From contig NC_133398.1 in the NCBI RefSeq assembly GCF_047511655.1, positions 106,222,332 through 106,286,331 of the forward strand: a DNA stretch of 64,000 nt. Direction: 5' to 3'. The stretch comes from Castor canadensis (lineage: Eukaryota > Chordata > Mammalia > Rodentia > Castoridae). Both the position numbers and the translations under genes were made by a program. Under the pieces are notes generated by a model, which had not been told where the DNA came from, did no database searches, and saw only the letters and a program-made list of their open reading frames with translations. Numbering within the stretch: position 1 is the first letter of the stretch; each line of letters opens with the position of its first letter. Shown here piece by piece: positions 1 to 11,307 of the stretch.

Positions 1-491
1 AACTAACTCAAGAAGAAATGGAATACCTGAATAGACCTAAAACTAGAGATCAGATTAGTAATTTCAAAAACATATTCCACAATGAAAATATCCTTCCCCT
101 ATAACTTCGTTGGTGAATTCCACCAAACACTGAAAGAAGTTTCCTTCAGAGAGTAGAAGAGAAGGGAGCGTTTCCAAGTTGCCTCTGAACCCAGTATTGT
201 TCTGATGTTAATACCAGGAAAGAAAATGAAACAATGTCCCTTAGGAACATAGTCACAGAAATCCTGAAATAGGTAACTAGTATTGTACAAAGACCAAGTG
301 GGATCTATGTTTGGTTTAATCATCCAAAACTCAATTAGTGTAATGCAGTAATTTAACAAAATTTATTAACAAAATTATAATATTTTAAAATGATCACATC
401 ATAGATGCAGAAAATCATTTGATAAAATCCAAAACTTTTCATTATAAAGCCATTCTACAAACAATAAATAAAAGGAAACTCCCTTAACCTT

Positions 492-700
492 CTTTTTATT
501 TTAATTTTTTTGGTGGTATGGGGTTTGAACTCAGGGCCTCATGCTTGCTAGCCATTTGAGCCACTCTGCCAGCCATTTTTTGGTGTATGTGTGTGTTGAG
601 TTTTTTTGAGATAGGGTCTCTCAAACTATTTGCCCAGCTGGCTTTAAGCCATGATCCTCCTGATCATTGCCTTCCAAACCATGGGTGCCCAGCTCAGCTT
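492..700 (-). mobile_element. Composite B1/ID SINE inserted in old L1
   Basis: Reverse-complement ID-like part (gtttgaactcagggcctc) followed by a B1-like part, with a T-rich left end. It is flanked by the exact 10-bp duplication CCTTAACCTT at 482-491 and 701-710, and the L1 sequence continues on either side. Confidence 0.85.
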
Positions 701-1212
701 CCTTAACCTTATAAAACACATCATGGAAAACCCACAGCTAACATCATATTTAAAGATGAAAACTGAATATTTTCCCCTTAGGATCAAGAGCAAAACAAGG
801 ATATCTGCTCTCATCACTTTTATTCAATCTTGTGCTTGAATTCCAGCCAAAGCAATTAAGCAAGAAAATAAAATTAAAGGCATCCAGTTTGGGGAACAGG
901 TAATAGTGTATCCAAAGATGGCATGGCATTCCTAAGAAATATACCATAAAAATCCACTATGAGAACTAATAAATGAGTTTAGCAAAGAGTCAGAATATAA
1001 GACTGACATGCAAAAGTAAATTGCAGTTCTATACATTAGCAATGAAAAGAAATGAAACAATATGACCTTTAATAGCATTGAAAAAAATAAGACACTTAGG
1101 AATAAATTTAATAAGTTATATTGAAAGGCATCTATGTTTATGGTTTGTGAAGATAATTGTTAAAGTTGCCATATTCCATCACAATAGCTACAAATTCAGT
1201 ATAAGCTCTATG

Positions 1213-1374
1213 ACTCACACACCCACCCCCCCACTCCCCCCCACACATACACACACATACATACACACTCACACCCACCACACACACCCCCACACCCACA
1301 CCACACACCCACACCCCTCCCACACACACATACACACCCACACACACCCACACATACACACACACATACACACC

Positions 1375-1406
<32 letters not shown>

Positions 1407-1492
1407 CCACACACACCTACACATACACACACACCCACACACCCACACCCACACCCTCCCCCCCCACACACATACACACATACACACACCCT
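1213..1492. repeat. CA-rich microsatellite/minisatellite
   Basis: About 280 bp of interrupted (CA)n with ACACCC variants on the plus strand. The His/Thr-rich and Cys/Val-rich reading frames across it are artefacts of the repeat. Confidence 0.95.
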
Positions 1493-2007
1493 GTACATAC
1501 TTATATTAGTATTTTACATAATAGCCCCAAAGTGGAAACAGCCCAAATATCCATGAATTTATGAATGAATAAATAAAATGTGGTATACTATAGACTGTAG
1601 TAGTATTCGGTCATAAAATGAAATGAAGTAATGATACAAGGCACAACATGAATAAACCACAAAAACCATGGGGCAAGTGAAAAAACTCAAGTCACTACAG
1701 ACTTTATAGTGTATAGTTTGATGTAAAGAAACATCCAGAATAGATAAATATATAGAGACAGGAGTTGGATATTTAATGGATATTTGAGGCTGGGCAGGAG
1801 TGAGAGAGAAGTATGGACACAGCTAATTGGTAGTGGGTTCTTTTAAGAGTGGTGAAAGTGTTCCAAATTAGGCAGTGTGCTGATTGCATAACCCTGTGAA
1901 TATAATAAAATACACTGGGCTATATATTTTAATGGACGAATTATATGTATATGAAATATAATATAGCTGCTTTTAAAAAACCCACTTACTTATTATCTTC
2001 CAGTATC

Positions 2008-2420
2008 CGTGAGTCAGGAGTGGGCAGGCTCAGCCCAGTCTCCACCTGGGTCTCCGAAGGCTGAGATCTGGATGTCCGTCAGGCTGCGTTCCCACTGAGG
2101 CTTGACATCCCTTCTAGGTTCACACACTTGTTGAACATACCGGGTTTCAATATCTAGGCTCCGTGACCCTATCCTTAGGCATGTCACTTGATGGCATGGA
2201 CTTCTTCCAGAAGCAACAGGGTCTGTCTGTGCATGTAGCAAGACCACACCTTAAACAGAACTGCTCATAACCTGATCGCAGCAGAGACAGCTGGTCACTT
2301 GCCCATGTCCCATTGGTTAGAAGCAAGCCACAGGTACTGCTTATGTGACATGGGAGGAGGTCACACAGGGCATAACACAGGGCTGTCTTGGAACCATCTC
2401 AAAATTCTCTCTACCCAGTG
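2008..2420 (+). repeat. Old mammalian interspersed repeat, class uncertain
   Basis: Contains a recognisable attggttagaagcaagccaca segment and a preceding gtgagtcaggagtgggca motif that I associate with an old dispersed mammalian repeat. I cannot name the family with confidence. Confidence 0.4.
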
Positions 2421-2499
2421 CCACCTCCTTCCTCTCCTCACAAATGTCGCTTCACAGTAGATGATTTTCCAATAACTGAGTGAGTTATTTTTAAACCCG

Positions 2500-2570
2500 A
2501 TTTTTTTGTGGTGCTGAAGATCTGAACACAGAGCCTTGTGCATGCTAAGCAGTTATATCTAGCTCTCAGT
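2500..2570 (-). mobile_element. ID-like SINE fragment
   Basis: Short reverse-complement ID-type segment (gtggtgctgaagatctgaac ... cttgtgcatgctaagcag), diverged and truncated. Confidence 0.55.
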
Positions 2571-2612
2571 TATATCTTCCATCTATGAGGAGCTTCTTAA
2601 AGGAGCCAATTT

Positions 2613-3343
2613 TTTTCTTTTTTTCCCCTTCAGTTTTTAGCATACACAAATTGTACAGGGATTCATTGTGACATTTCTGAATAGCCTTACATTGCATATT
2701 GGTTAGGTTCACCCTCCCACCATCTTGCTCCCTCATCCCCTTCCCCACCCCAGCTAAAACAATCGCAAAAAGTTTCATTGTTTTATTTCATATAAGTATA
2801 TAAAACACATTGATAACATTTACCCTCCTATTGTCCCTCCTCCCACATGAATCATCCACCCCCTATAGGACCTATTTTACAGTCCTGTCCTTTCTTCTTA
2901 ATTCTAAAGTCTAGGTTCAAAGGGGTTTTTCCATGTGTCTCAGCTGTGAATATACTGTACTTTGGTCAGTTCAAATCCTGTACCTTTTCCCTTCTACTCT
3001 CCCTTAATTGTTCCCTCCTATTACCTATTAACAGTTTTCAGTATGTTTTGTTATGTCATCTACCTGCACAGACGTAATACATTTTGATACTTTTAACTTT
3101 CTTTCATTTGCTTTTTCTTGCCTTACCCCCCCCAACTTCCATAGAATAGTTCCTCTATTACAAGTATGTTCTCTATATAAACATGTCTATGATCATATTC
3201 GTTTTTGTGTATATATTTACTTTTGGATCTATCTTCCACATATGAGGGAAAACATGTGGCCTTTGTCTTTCTGAACCTGACTCACTTTATTTAACATGAT
3301 GTCCTCCAATTCCATCCATTTGCCTGCAAGCAACATAATTTAA
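2613..3343 (-). mobile_element. LINE-1 3' end, inverted, with target-site duplication
   Basis: Reverse-complement L1 3' UTR of an older subfamily: poly-T-like left edge, pyrimidine-rich body and an ORF2-end-like right part. It is flanked by the 10-bp repeat GAGCCAATTT at 2603-2612 and 3344-3353. The element at 36890-37400 has the same organisation and similar sequence. Confidence 0.75.
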
Positions 3344-3353
3344 GAGCCAATTT

Positions 3354-3850
3354 CTTTCTTCCCCTTTTTCCTTACTCATTAACTTCTCTTTTTCAATATT
3401 TTAGGTCTTTCAAAATAAGTAGACTAGTTTTAAACAGTGATATCACAATCCATCCAAACCAGCTCACGGAAAATATACAGAACTTTAAAAATTTTCCAAT
3501 GGAAGGAGCCTACTGAGAGACCAGAGACTGAAATTCCTAATAGTTGTGGGGAAATTAACTTCCCTCAAAGCAAATCCCATCATATGCACTAATAAAACCT
3601 CCCCCATACATCTTAAAGATTCCTTGTAGTTAATTGGAAACGTTTTCATGTGGGTTGTTTCATGTCTATGAAGACCTGACATGACAGTATGAGTTTCAGA
3701 GAACTTTCCTTCTGTGTCCTTTCTCACCTCAAATGCTGATAATCTGTGTTCCTAACTTCCAGATCCTACCTGGGCTCAGTTATCACACTGCACACACCTG
3801 TCCTCCCAGAAGACATACCTGAGTTAGACACACCTGAGCCAGAGTTGATT
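3354..3850. other. Unassigned sequence
   Basis: About 500 bp with no convincing gene or repeat. Only short frames are present. Confidence 0.5.
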
Positions 3851-3950
3851 TTCAAGACAGGTTCTTGCTATGTAGCCCAGGGTGGCCTGGAATTTGCAGT
3901 CCTCCTGCCTCAGCCTCTGATTACAAGCATGTACCCCCACACCTGGTTGA
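3851..3950 (-). mobile_element. B1-type SINE
   Basis: Reverse-complement B1: ttgctatgtagcccagggtg and cctcctgcctcagcctctga are diagnostic. The copy is diverged and has no ID part. Confidence 0.85.
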
Positions 3951-4436
3951 GCCAGAGTTTTGATTATCTTGACCACTGAATGATTTCTTTTTCTGAAAAT
4001 GAGATAAGGCAATGCTCAATTTCTGGGGTTCCAGAGATGTTATGGATTCAGCCTTGTCTATTAGGTCAGCATAAGAACACACATGCACAAATGCCCCTTT
4101 GACACTCTTGCCCACTGCTATCTGCTTGACAGGAAACAGACCAAAGGTCCTAGAAGAGTGCTCTGCTCTAGAATGTGGACCCTGTAGTGGTGAGTCTTGT
4201 TCCTGGAGATCTGGGCCATGTTCACACTATCCACAGTAGGAGTAGGACTTTTTCCTTCTCAACAGAGTTCAAAATTTAAGGTATGGTTTCTGTTGAATGG
4301 GTATTGCTTTGGCACTATCACAAAGTTGAAAATTTGTGAGTTAGACTGTCATCAATTGGAAACCATCTGTGAAGCATACGTCAGAACATTTGTGACAAGC
4401 AGATGGAGGTTCTGGAAAACTGGAGTTTCCTAATAA

Positions 4437-4998
4437 ATGATCCCATTCTCACATGCCCATGTGTTGAAGGCTTGGTTCCTAGTCTCTGGTGCTATTGGGA
4501 GGGGGTGGAACCTTTAGGAGGTAAGACCTAGTGGGAGGAAGTTAGGTCATTTTGGGCAAGTCTTGAGGAAGATTGTGGGATGTTGACCTTTCCTGTCTCA
4601 CTGTTTTCTGGATGTCATGAAATGAGTAGTCTTCTCTACCATACACTCTCTCCTTTATGCTCTGTGACACAGCACAGGCCCAAAGGCAATAGGGCCAAAC
4701 AACCATGTACTGAAATCTCTGAAACTATGAGTCAAAATAAACTTTTCATCTTTTTTTGAGGTACTGGGATTTGAACTCAGGGCCTACACCTTGAACCAGC
4801 CCTTTTTTGTGGTGGGTTTTTTCAAGATAGGGTCTTGTAAACTATTTGCTCAGGCTGGCTTCAAACTGCAATCATCCTGATCTCTATCTCTTGAGCACCT
4901 AGGAATGCAAGCATGAGCCACCAGCACCTGACTAAACCTTTCATCTTTTAAAGTTGAGTTTCCCAGGTATTTTGTCATAATGGTGGAAAGCTAACTCA
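4437..4998 (+). mobile_element. MaLR-type LTR, interrupted by a SINE
   Basis: Sequence such as ggtggaacctttaggaggta ... gtgggaggaagttaggtcat, then a poly(A)-signal region (caaaataaac) and the end aggtattttgtcataatggt are typical of old mammalian solo LTRs. Related copies on the same strand lie at 39466-39820 and 50016-50382. A SINE at 4755-4938 splits it. The family name is from recognition. Confidence 0.6.
4755..4938 (-). mobile_element. Composite B1/ID SINE
   Basis: Reverse-complement ID part, then B1 part ending agcatgagccaccagcacct. Flanked by the 11-bp duplication TTTCATCTTTT at 4744-4754 and 4939-4949, so the insertion into the LTR is clean. Confidence 0.85.
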
Positions 4999-5002
4999 GG
5001 GA

Positions 5003-5037
5003 TTCTGTCAAGAAGGGATTGACCCTTCTTGACAGAA
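5003..5037. repeat. Perfect 15-bp inverted repeat (hairpin)
   Basis: Arm 5003-5017 (TTCTGTCAAGAAGGG) is exactly complementary to 5023-5037, with the 5-base loop ATTGA. It lies just beyond the end of the LTR. Confidence 0.9.
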
Positions 5038-5818
5038 GAAGGGGGTTATTAGGTTTAAGACAGAGAAGGAGAGAAGGTTATAGGATGTTTGTAGTCTGCT
5101 GAAAATGAATCACTTACCCAAATCACTGAATTGCTGAATTGCCTTCCTGCCAGGGTGCAGCAGTAAGAGTATTGTCCCCCCCATAGACCATATGGTTCAG
5201 CTGTCCCAGCCAAATGCCACCAAAAATGGTTTCAAGTGTCTTTTGTCTAAGGCTGAGGTGATGAAGCTCAAGTGTTGTTAAAGAATTCTATTGCTTGATC
5301 TTAACAAGAATTGTCTTAAACCTGAAATCAACACAAAGGATGGCTTGATGGAGATCTGGGGGAGGTTTTCTCCACTGTGCGGAGGCAGCCACTGCTACTG
5401 CCGGTCAGGAAGTACTGGGGAGTGTGCTGCTGGTTCTACTTATCTACCCAGTGGTAGAGCCTACTCTCTGAGGCGGTTCTGAGATCCTGGTGTCTAACCT
5501 AAAGTCCACCTTGCATTTACTGTCTCTGTGACCTTAGGGTTTGTGTTCTCCCATAAGTGAACGTTCTTCACCAGCTAAAGTACTTCTGGGCTCTCCCACT
5601 CAAAACCCCTGGGAGCATCCCCCAAACTGACCATCAGCCATGGAAGGAATGAGCAAGGGCTTTATATGCTTTTCCTCTGAGTGGGAGGAAAATGTGTCAA
5701 CAGGAGAAAGCTTTTCAGAAATACAAATAACTGTCCTACAACTTATGACTCCTCCAATGCCCCGGAGATGCCCTGAGCAGGTCCTTCTCAGGGAGCTTAT
5801 CTGATCAATAATGTGTAA
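5038..5818. other. Unassigned sequence
   Basis: No gene or repeat family that I can name; frames are short and show no protein signature. Confidence 0.5.
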
Positions 5819-5999
5819 GTTAGTCCGTTTTCTGTTGCCACAACAGAATACTCAAGACTGGGTAATTTATAGAGAAGAAGTTTGCTTTAGTTCATGAATC
5901 TGGAGTTGGGGAAGCTCAAGATCGAGCAGCTGTATGTGATGGTCTGACGAGGGCACTGGTAAGGGCTCCCTCACGCTGTGGTAGACGTCAGAAGGGGAA

Positions 6000-6051
<52 letters not shown>

Positions 6052-6195
6052 GACAAAGCATGGAGGGCAACCTTGCTTTAGGGCAGGCTCATCTTGTGGG
6101 AGCCAATCTAGTTCCTCAAGAATGAACCCAGTCTCATAGAAAGCCATGAGTCTATCTTAATCACCTGGTCACCTCTTACAGGCCCCACATCCCAG
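5819..6195 (-). mobile_element. MaLR-type LTR (reverse) with internal TG repeat
   Basis: Starts tagtccgttttctgttgcca and agactgggtaatttatagag, the reverse complement of the common 3' end of MaLR LTRs. A (TG)n tract at 6001-6046 interrupts it. Confidence 0.7.
6001..6046. repeat. (TG)n microsatellite
   Basis: About 22 near-perfect TG units inside the reverse LTR. Confidence 0.95.
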
Positions 6196-7015
6196 CACCA
6201 CCACAATGGCAATCAGATTTTAACGTGAGTTTCAGAGGGAACAAACCACGTCCAGCCAGTGGCACAGAGTGAAGGACTTGTGAGGCTGCCTGCCTTCCCC
6301 AGCTGGTGATGTGCTCGATTCATTGCAGGAGAGCTGGCAGGAGCCTCCTTGTTCTCTTTACCGTAGCCCAGGCCTACTTGTTCTACTTGTTTTCTGAACC
6401 GAAGGGAGGCCCACGCCCCACTAAGCAACCACCATCTGCTTTGCACATGTCTCCTGGGGTGTCGCGGTGGGAGACATCCTCTGAGGGGTTTGCACAAAGC
6501 CAGCATCACAGTCACTGGGGTCATGTGCTTGGCCAGGGTGCCAGCTCTGGTCCACCCTTGGTCCCAAGGCTCCCACTGGCCTACTTGGACAATCCTAGTG
6601 GCTTGTGCTGTGTACACTAAGAGTATGAGCTGCACTTGAGACTGGTCTTTTGGAAAGCCTTTTTTTCCGCGGCGGAATTGGTCAAGCCACTTCCGACGCT
6701 GACGTGGCTTCCTGTGTAATATAGCCACAGAAGCCAGTGTGAGAGACCCATGTGGACATTAATCAATGGGAGTCTGAGCCTGTGTCTTAACTAAGGGAAG
6801 GAGACTTGACCTTTCAGGGTCTGGATCCCAGCCAGGGCAGTGAAGACATGGCTGCACAGCTGGCCTTCAAGAGGGTCACAGTGCTCTCTGTCCAATTGTC
6901 TCGACTCCCCAGATCATAGCTCCTCCTCAGCCCTGTGAGCGCAGTGAACCACTGAGCCCGAATAAGCAGCCTGGAGCCAACATTCCATGCTGTGACCAGC
7001 CAGGACGCATGCCTG
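6196..7015. other. GC-richer unique region with an unassigned 171-codon minus-strand ORF
   Basis: A minus-strand ORF (6213-6728) and an overlapping plus-strand ORF (6306-6620) are open, but neither has a recognisable domain. The minus ORF ends at the edge of the LTR. Its start lies just beyond a CpG-containing motif cluster at 6667-6715. Openness may only reflect the base composition. Confidence 0.35.
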
Positions 7016-7017
7016 AT

Positions 7018-7600
7018 GAGGTTGTGTGATATTTGTCTCTGTGCTTGGCTTATTTCACTTACAGTTCCATCCATGATGCCACAAGGAATCAGGTTTCCTT
7101 CTTTAATGGTTTATATGTTCCATGGTGTGTGTATACTGCATTTTTTGATCCATTCATCTGCTGATGGACACATAGGTTTGTCCTGTGTCTTGGCTACTGT
7201 AAATAGTGCCACGATAAACGTGGGAGTAAGATGACTCTTTGGCATACTGACTCCTTTATATGTGGAAGCCAGAAAAAGTTGCTGTCATAGAAGTAGAGAG
7301 TACAATAGTGGTAATCAGAGGCTGGAGAGAGTGGGGGGAGAGGACAGAGAAAGGTTGGTGATTAGGTACCAAGCTACAGCTAGACAGGAGAAATGAGTTC
7401 TCCTGCTCCATAGCCCAGTAGGGGGACGACAATTAACAACTTGTCGCATATTTCAAAATAGCTAGAAGAAAGGATTCAGTGTTTGAGGTGAGAGAAATGT
7501 TAAGCATGATTTGGTCATTAAACATTGTATATAAATATCAAAACATCACACTGTGCTACATCACTCTGTACAATTTCTTATGTGTTAGTTTAAAACAAGA
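7018..7600. mobile_element. Old LINE-1 3' end with 5' inversion (twin-priming form)
   Basis: 7018-7245 is reverse-complement L1 (from the end of ORF2, tgatccattcatctgctgat). From about 7246 the sequence continues as forward L1 3' UTR (tatatgtggaagccagaaaa ... agtggtaatcagaggctgga) to about 7600. The two parts are adjacent in a normal L1, so this is one element with an inverted 5' part. Confidence 0.65.
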
Positions 7601-9027
7601 AGAAAAAAAAACCAAAACCAGGACTCACACAGTTAAGTCCTTGGGCTCAGCCAACAGAGCAGAAAGAAAAACAAGTGAGACACAACCTGGCCTCTGTCCC
7701 TAAGGAATGGAAATGTCCAGTTGCAGAGGCCAAGAGTCATGCTGAAATTCCTGAGGATGAAGAAATCTGTTCTCTGCCCCCAAGTGATGAGAGAAAATTA
7801 GGGAGTGGGAAGTGACTGAGGGGAAGCGAGACGGAGGAACATGCCTGTCTGAGGGCTGTGTGAGTATCTGAGACACAGTGGTGTACTTTAGAGGCACTTG
7901 AAGCATTCCACCAACAAAGTCCACTCTGAAGGATCCTGAGGGCGAGGTGCTCTTTCCCACCCTGTGCATTGTGAGACTGCTGTGGCCTGGAGAAATATAA
8001 GAGCTACAGTGAACACAGGGTAAAGGCAGAACTCAAGACCCCAGTGGTCCCCAAGATCAAGTGATCAACAGGGAGTGGTGTCTGGGGGCCACCTTGTCAC
8101 AAAGCCATCTCCAAACCAGGGATTCCACTCTTTCTAATGTCCTGAACTCCTGTCACTGCGTGGAGAGGGTATGTGTAAGTGTCTGTATGTTTGAAATCTA
8201 ACAAGGGAGCAAAAGACAAAATAGAAAAAGGAAAAAAACAACGCAGCTCTGATTTTTAGTAATGAGTGTTTTGTTGGAACAAGTGAAAACTGAACATAGA
8301 AATCCAGGAAAAAGGAAGAGATCAGAAACTACCAAGGCAAAGAAGGATCTGAAAAGTGGAGAAAATTAACTGCACAAAGCAACTACACAGGGAGAAGAAG
8401 ATGGGAGAATAACTAAAGAAAATGCTAATTTTCTAAGAGATGGGAGTGTTTCCAGCACAGCTAAAGATGGAAACTATTCCACGCTCTTGTACATCCTCAC
8501 ACACTCGCCAGCTCTCTTCTTTCCTGTCTTCCTTCACTCAGGACTTAGGATACTTGCATCCTCCCAGAGCTGGCTTCCTGGCCAGTGACACAGAGGAGCC
8601 CTCCTTCTTGGGGTTTCCCAGTGGGAAAGCAACCCTGATGATAACGTCTTGACTTTTCAAAGCACTTCATCTTTACTCTAGAATGGCTTTAGAATTTCCC
8701 AGAGATCCAAATAGATTCCAGAAAGTCTGTTAGCTTTGGAGGCCCCGCTCTACACAGAGAGCTGTACCATAAGAATGAGCAACAGGTTGGTAAGAAGCAA
8801 AAGGGTGAAAAATAAGGTTTGGAAGTAAAAGAAATGGAAGTGACCATTGCTAAAAAAACTAAATGGACTCTGGAGGTGGCCTGCTCTGTGTATACACATT
8901 GTTTTAAAAATTGCTGACCTGAGTTGTGGGTGCAATCTCTGATGTTCCTGAACAGCAATTTTCTCATCTACATAATGACAGTCATTTGTGCCACTGCAGT
9001 CATTCCCAACATTATCAACATCCACCA
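7601..9027. other. Unassigned sequence
   Basis: No convincing gene. Several frames of 60-90 codons overlap without domain signatures. The stretch before 9010 (ttttctcatctacataatga) faintly resembles a MIR core. Confidence 0.4.
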
Positions 9028-9418
9028 GCTTTATCACCATCACCACCACCATATCACCATCACCATCACCACCACCTCCACCACCATCACCCCTACCACC
9101 ACCATCACCACCACCATCATCACCATCACCACCACCATCACCACCACCTCCACCACCATCACCACCACCATTATCATCACCATCGCCACCACCATCACCA
9201 CCACCATCACCTCTACCACCACACCATCACCACCACCTCCACCACCATCACCACTACCATCATCACCATCACCACCACCGTCATCACCATCACCATCACC
9301 ACCACCACCATCATCACCGCCATTATTATCACCACCTCCACCACCATCACCCCTACCATCACTACCACCACCATCACCATCACCACCACTGTCGTCGTCA
9401 TTATCATCATCCCTCAAT
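9028..9418. repeat. CAC/CAT trinucleotide-hexanucleotide satellite
   Basis: About 390 bp of CAC, CAT and TCC triplets (C-rich on the plus strand). It produces open frames rich in His, Thr/Ile, Pro/Ser on one strand and Val/Met or Asp/Gly on the other. None is a gene. Confidence 0.97.
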
Positions 9419-9614
9419 GACTAGGAGGATCTTAGGCAGGACCACTCTACAGTCAGCTTGGAGTCCTTGTCAAACAAAGCAGTGCCACAGTTCAGTGTGT
9501 ATACAGCTGGTGTGGCCCCAACCTTCAACTCATACAATGGTTAACAAGCATACAAGATGGAAGGTAGGAAAATCCACAGTCAGCATGTATTACCTGTTTA
9601 ACAATTTAATTTGC

Positions 9615-10140
9615 AGTGTTATTCACTTAACATAAAATTTATCATCTTAGCCACTTTAAAGTGTACATCCAATGGTGTAAGCACACTCACATTTTTGTGC
9701 AGCCACCATGACCATCCATCTCCACAACTTTTTCATCTTGCACAACTGAAACTGCACCCACAGAGCACCAACTCCCCCTCCCCGCCACTCTCTCTGACTC
9801 ACAACCCTTGCAGCCACCACTCCTCGTTCTGTCTCTATGGATTTGATCACTCTGGATATCTTGCATGAGTAAAGTCATACGGTATTTGTCTTTTTGTGAC
9901 TGCCTTATTTCAATTCATATCATGTCCTCAAGGTTCATCCATGTTGTAGCATGTGTGAGAATTCCCTTCCCTTTTTGGACTGAGTAATGCTCCACTCTGT
10001 GGATGGATCATATTTTATTTATGCAGTTGTCTGTCAGTGGACTTGATTTTCTTTCACCCCTGGGCTACTGTGAGTGATGCTGCTGTGAACATGGATGTAC
10101 AAATATCTTTCTGAGACTCTGATTTCAGTTTTTTAGGGGC
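9615..10140 (-). mobile_element. Old LINE-1 3' end (reverse)
   Basis: Reverse-complement old L1: agccactttaaagtgtacat, ggttcatccatgttgtagca and gggctactgtgagtgatgct are typical of the 3' UTR and ORF2 end of ancient L1 families. A shorter related piece is at 41260-41600. Confidence 0.7.
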
Positions 10141-10589
10141 ACACTCATACCATTCATTGACAGCACATTTTGCTTAAGTCCTGTCCTTTGAGAGGACAAA
10201 AAGCTCTCAAGATGTCCCAGCTCTCTCAGTACCTGGACCAGGGTATGAGTTCATGATCATGAGCTCCAATTCCAACCATGGCTCAGGCAACTGAGTAACA
10301 CATACAGCTTGAGAAAAACGAACTTCATTTCTCGTTAAAAAGATACTGTTCTTTTGTTCTGTTTTAGGCTATTCAAACTTAGGTATCAGCTGTTTGCTTT
10401 TTATAATTTAAACAGTTTGGACAACAGTTAGGAGTGAGTTACTCAAAAACAAACCCATACATTGTTACAGAACAAGACAGTTTTTCAAAGAAAACTTGAT
10501 CAGTAATATAGAGTAAATTACAATAACAAGATTTTTTTCATAATTTTCTTTTTTGTAGAGGAAGATGATATATATCATAATTTGCTATT
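10141..10589. other. Unassigned sequence
   Basis: AT-rich, no gene or repeat that I can name. Confidence 0.5.
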
Positions 10590-10885
10590 GTTAGGGACTA
10601 TCTTAGTTTTGTGTTGTTGTAACAAAATGACTGATGCTGATTACCTTATAAACAAAGAAGTGTATTTGGCTAATGATTCTGGTGGCTGGAGAGTCCAAAG
10701 AGCATGGCACTGGAATCTTGCTGAGGGTTCCCCAACTGTATCATGACATGGCAGAGAAATGGAAAGGAAACAAATAGAGGTAACAGCCAAGAATGATAGA
10801 GCCAATTGTTGGTGGCATCTTTATAATTCATCAGGTTCTGGGTTTCCACAAACCAGACATAATTCAGAACCTCCGATCTGGAGAT
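10590..10885 (-). mobile_element. MaLR-type LTR (reverse)
   Basis: Begins tatcttagttttgtgttgtt and gtaacaaaatgactgatgct, the reverse complement of an LTR 3' end, followed by LTR-like body (gcatctttataattcatcag). Diverged. Confidence 0.55.
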
Positions 10886-10935
10886 GTGTTGTTAAAGCTT
10901 TCTAGTGCTCTTGAATTATTTTTCCAATTTTTCTG

Positions 10936-11307
10936 CTACTGAACAGGGCTGGGAACCACCGGCATGGCTTCCTCCACCTTTATAAAGGTGTCCTCTTGCT
11001 TAGTTAGGTGTTTAGTGATGGCTGTTCTGTAGACTTTGTTCCCATTCACTTCCACGATGAACATTTTCCCCTTGGCGGGTCCAGGTTCTCTGTGCTGCAG
11101 TTTATATGTCTTCAGATTTGTCTTGTCTGAACAGGTAATGTTGGATGACTGCTTTGTCTCCGGAAGGAGGGAGTCTCTGCCATTGACCACAGTAGCCTGT
11201 GCACAGCTGAATATAGTGCAGGTCAAAACTGAGGAAGCAAACAGATGCCCACAGTTGGGGTGAGGAAGCCACAAGGGAGGGGATTTCCAGGTCTGCTGAG
11301 CTGCCAC
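10936..11307 (-). other. Unrecognised 123-codon ORF, possible exon or pseudogene
   Basis: I do not recognise this protein. Visible: a hydrophobic stretch (about residues 22-38, LFASSVLTCTIFSCAQA) that could be a secretion signal, an NIT glycosylation sequon just after it, and a C-terminal half with balanced composition (FIVEVNGNKVYRTAITKH). It sits in non-repeat sequence downstream of a reverse LTR. No TATA box, splice structure or poly(A) signal could be assigned. It could be a relic exon or a chance ORF. Confidence 0.2.

Larger units (their letters stand above)
1..1975 (+). mobile_element. Old LINE-1 (ORF2 and 3' UTR), interrupted
   Basis: Plus-strand L1 ORF2-like sequence in pieces at 1-481 and 711-1216, then a 3' end-like piece at 1491-1975. 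A SINE splits the first part (target-site duplication at 482-491 and 701-710) and a CA-rich repeat splits the second. Heavily mutated, no long frame. The window edge cuts its 5' side. Confidence 0.7.

Noticed and set aside
1078..1509. 143-codon His/Thr-rich ORF and antisense Cys/Val-rich ORFs
   Set aside because: Produced by the CA-rich repeat at 1213-1492.
8924..9635. Long His-rich, Thr-rich and Pro/Ser-rich ORFs
   Set aside because: They are all translations of the CAC/CAT repeat in different frames.
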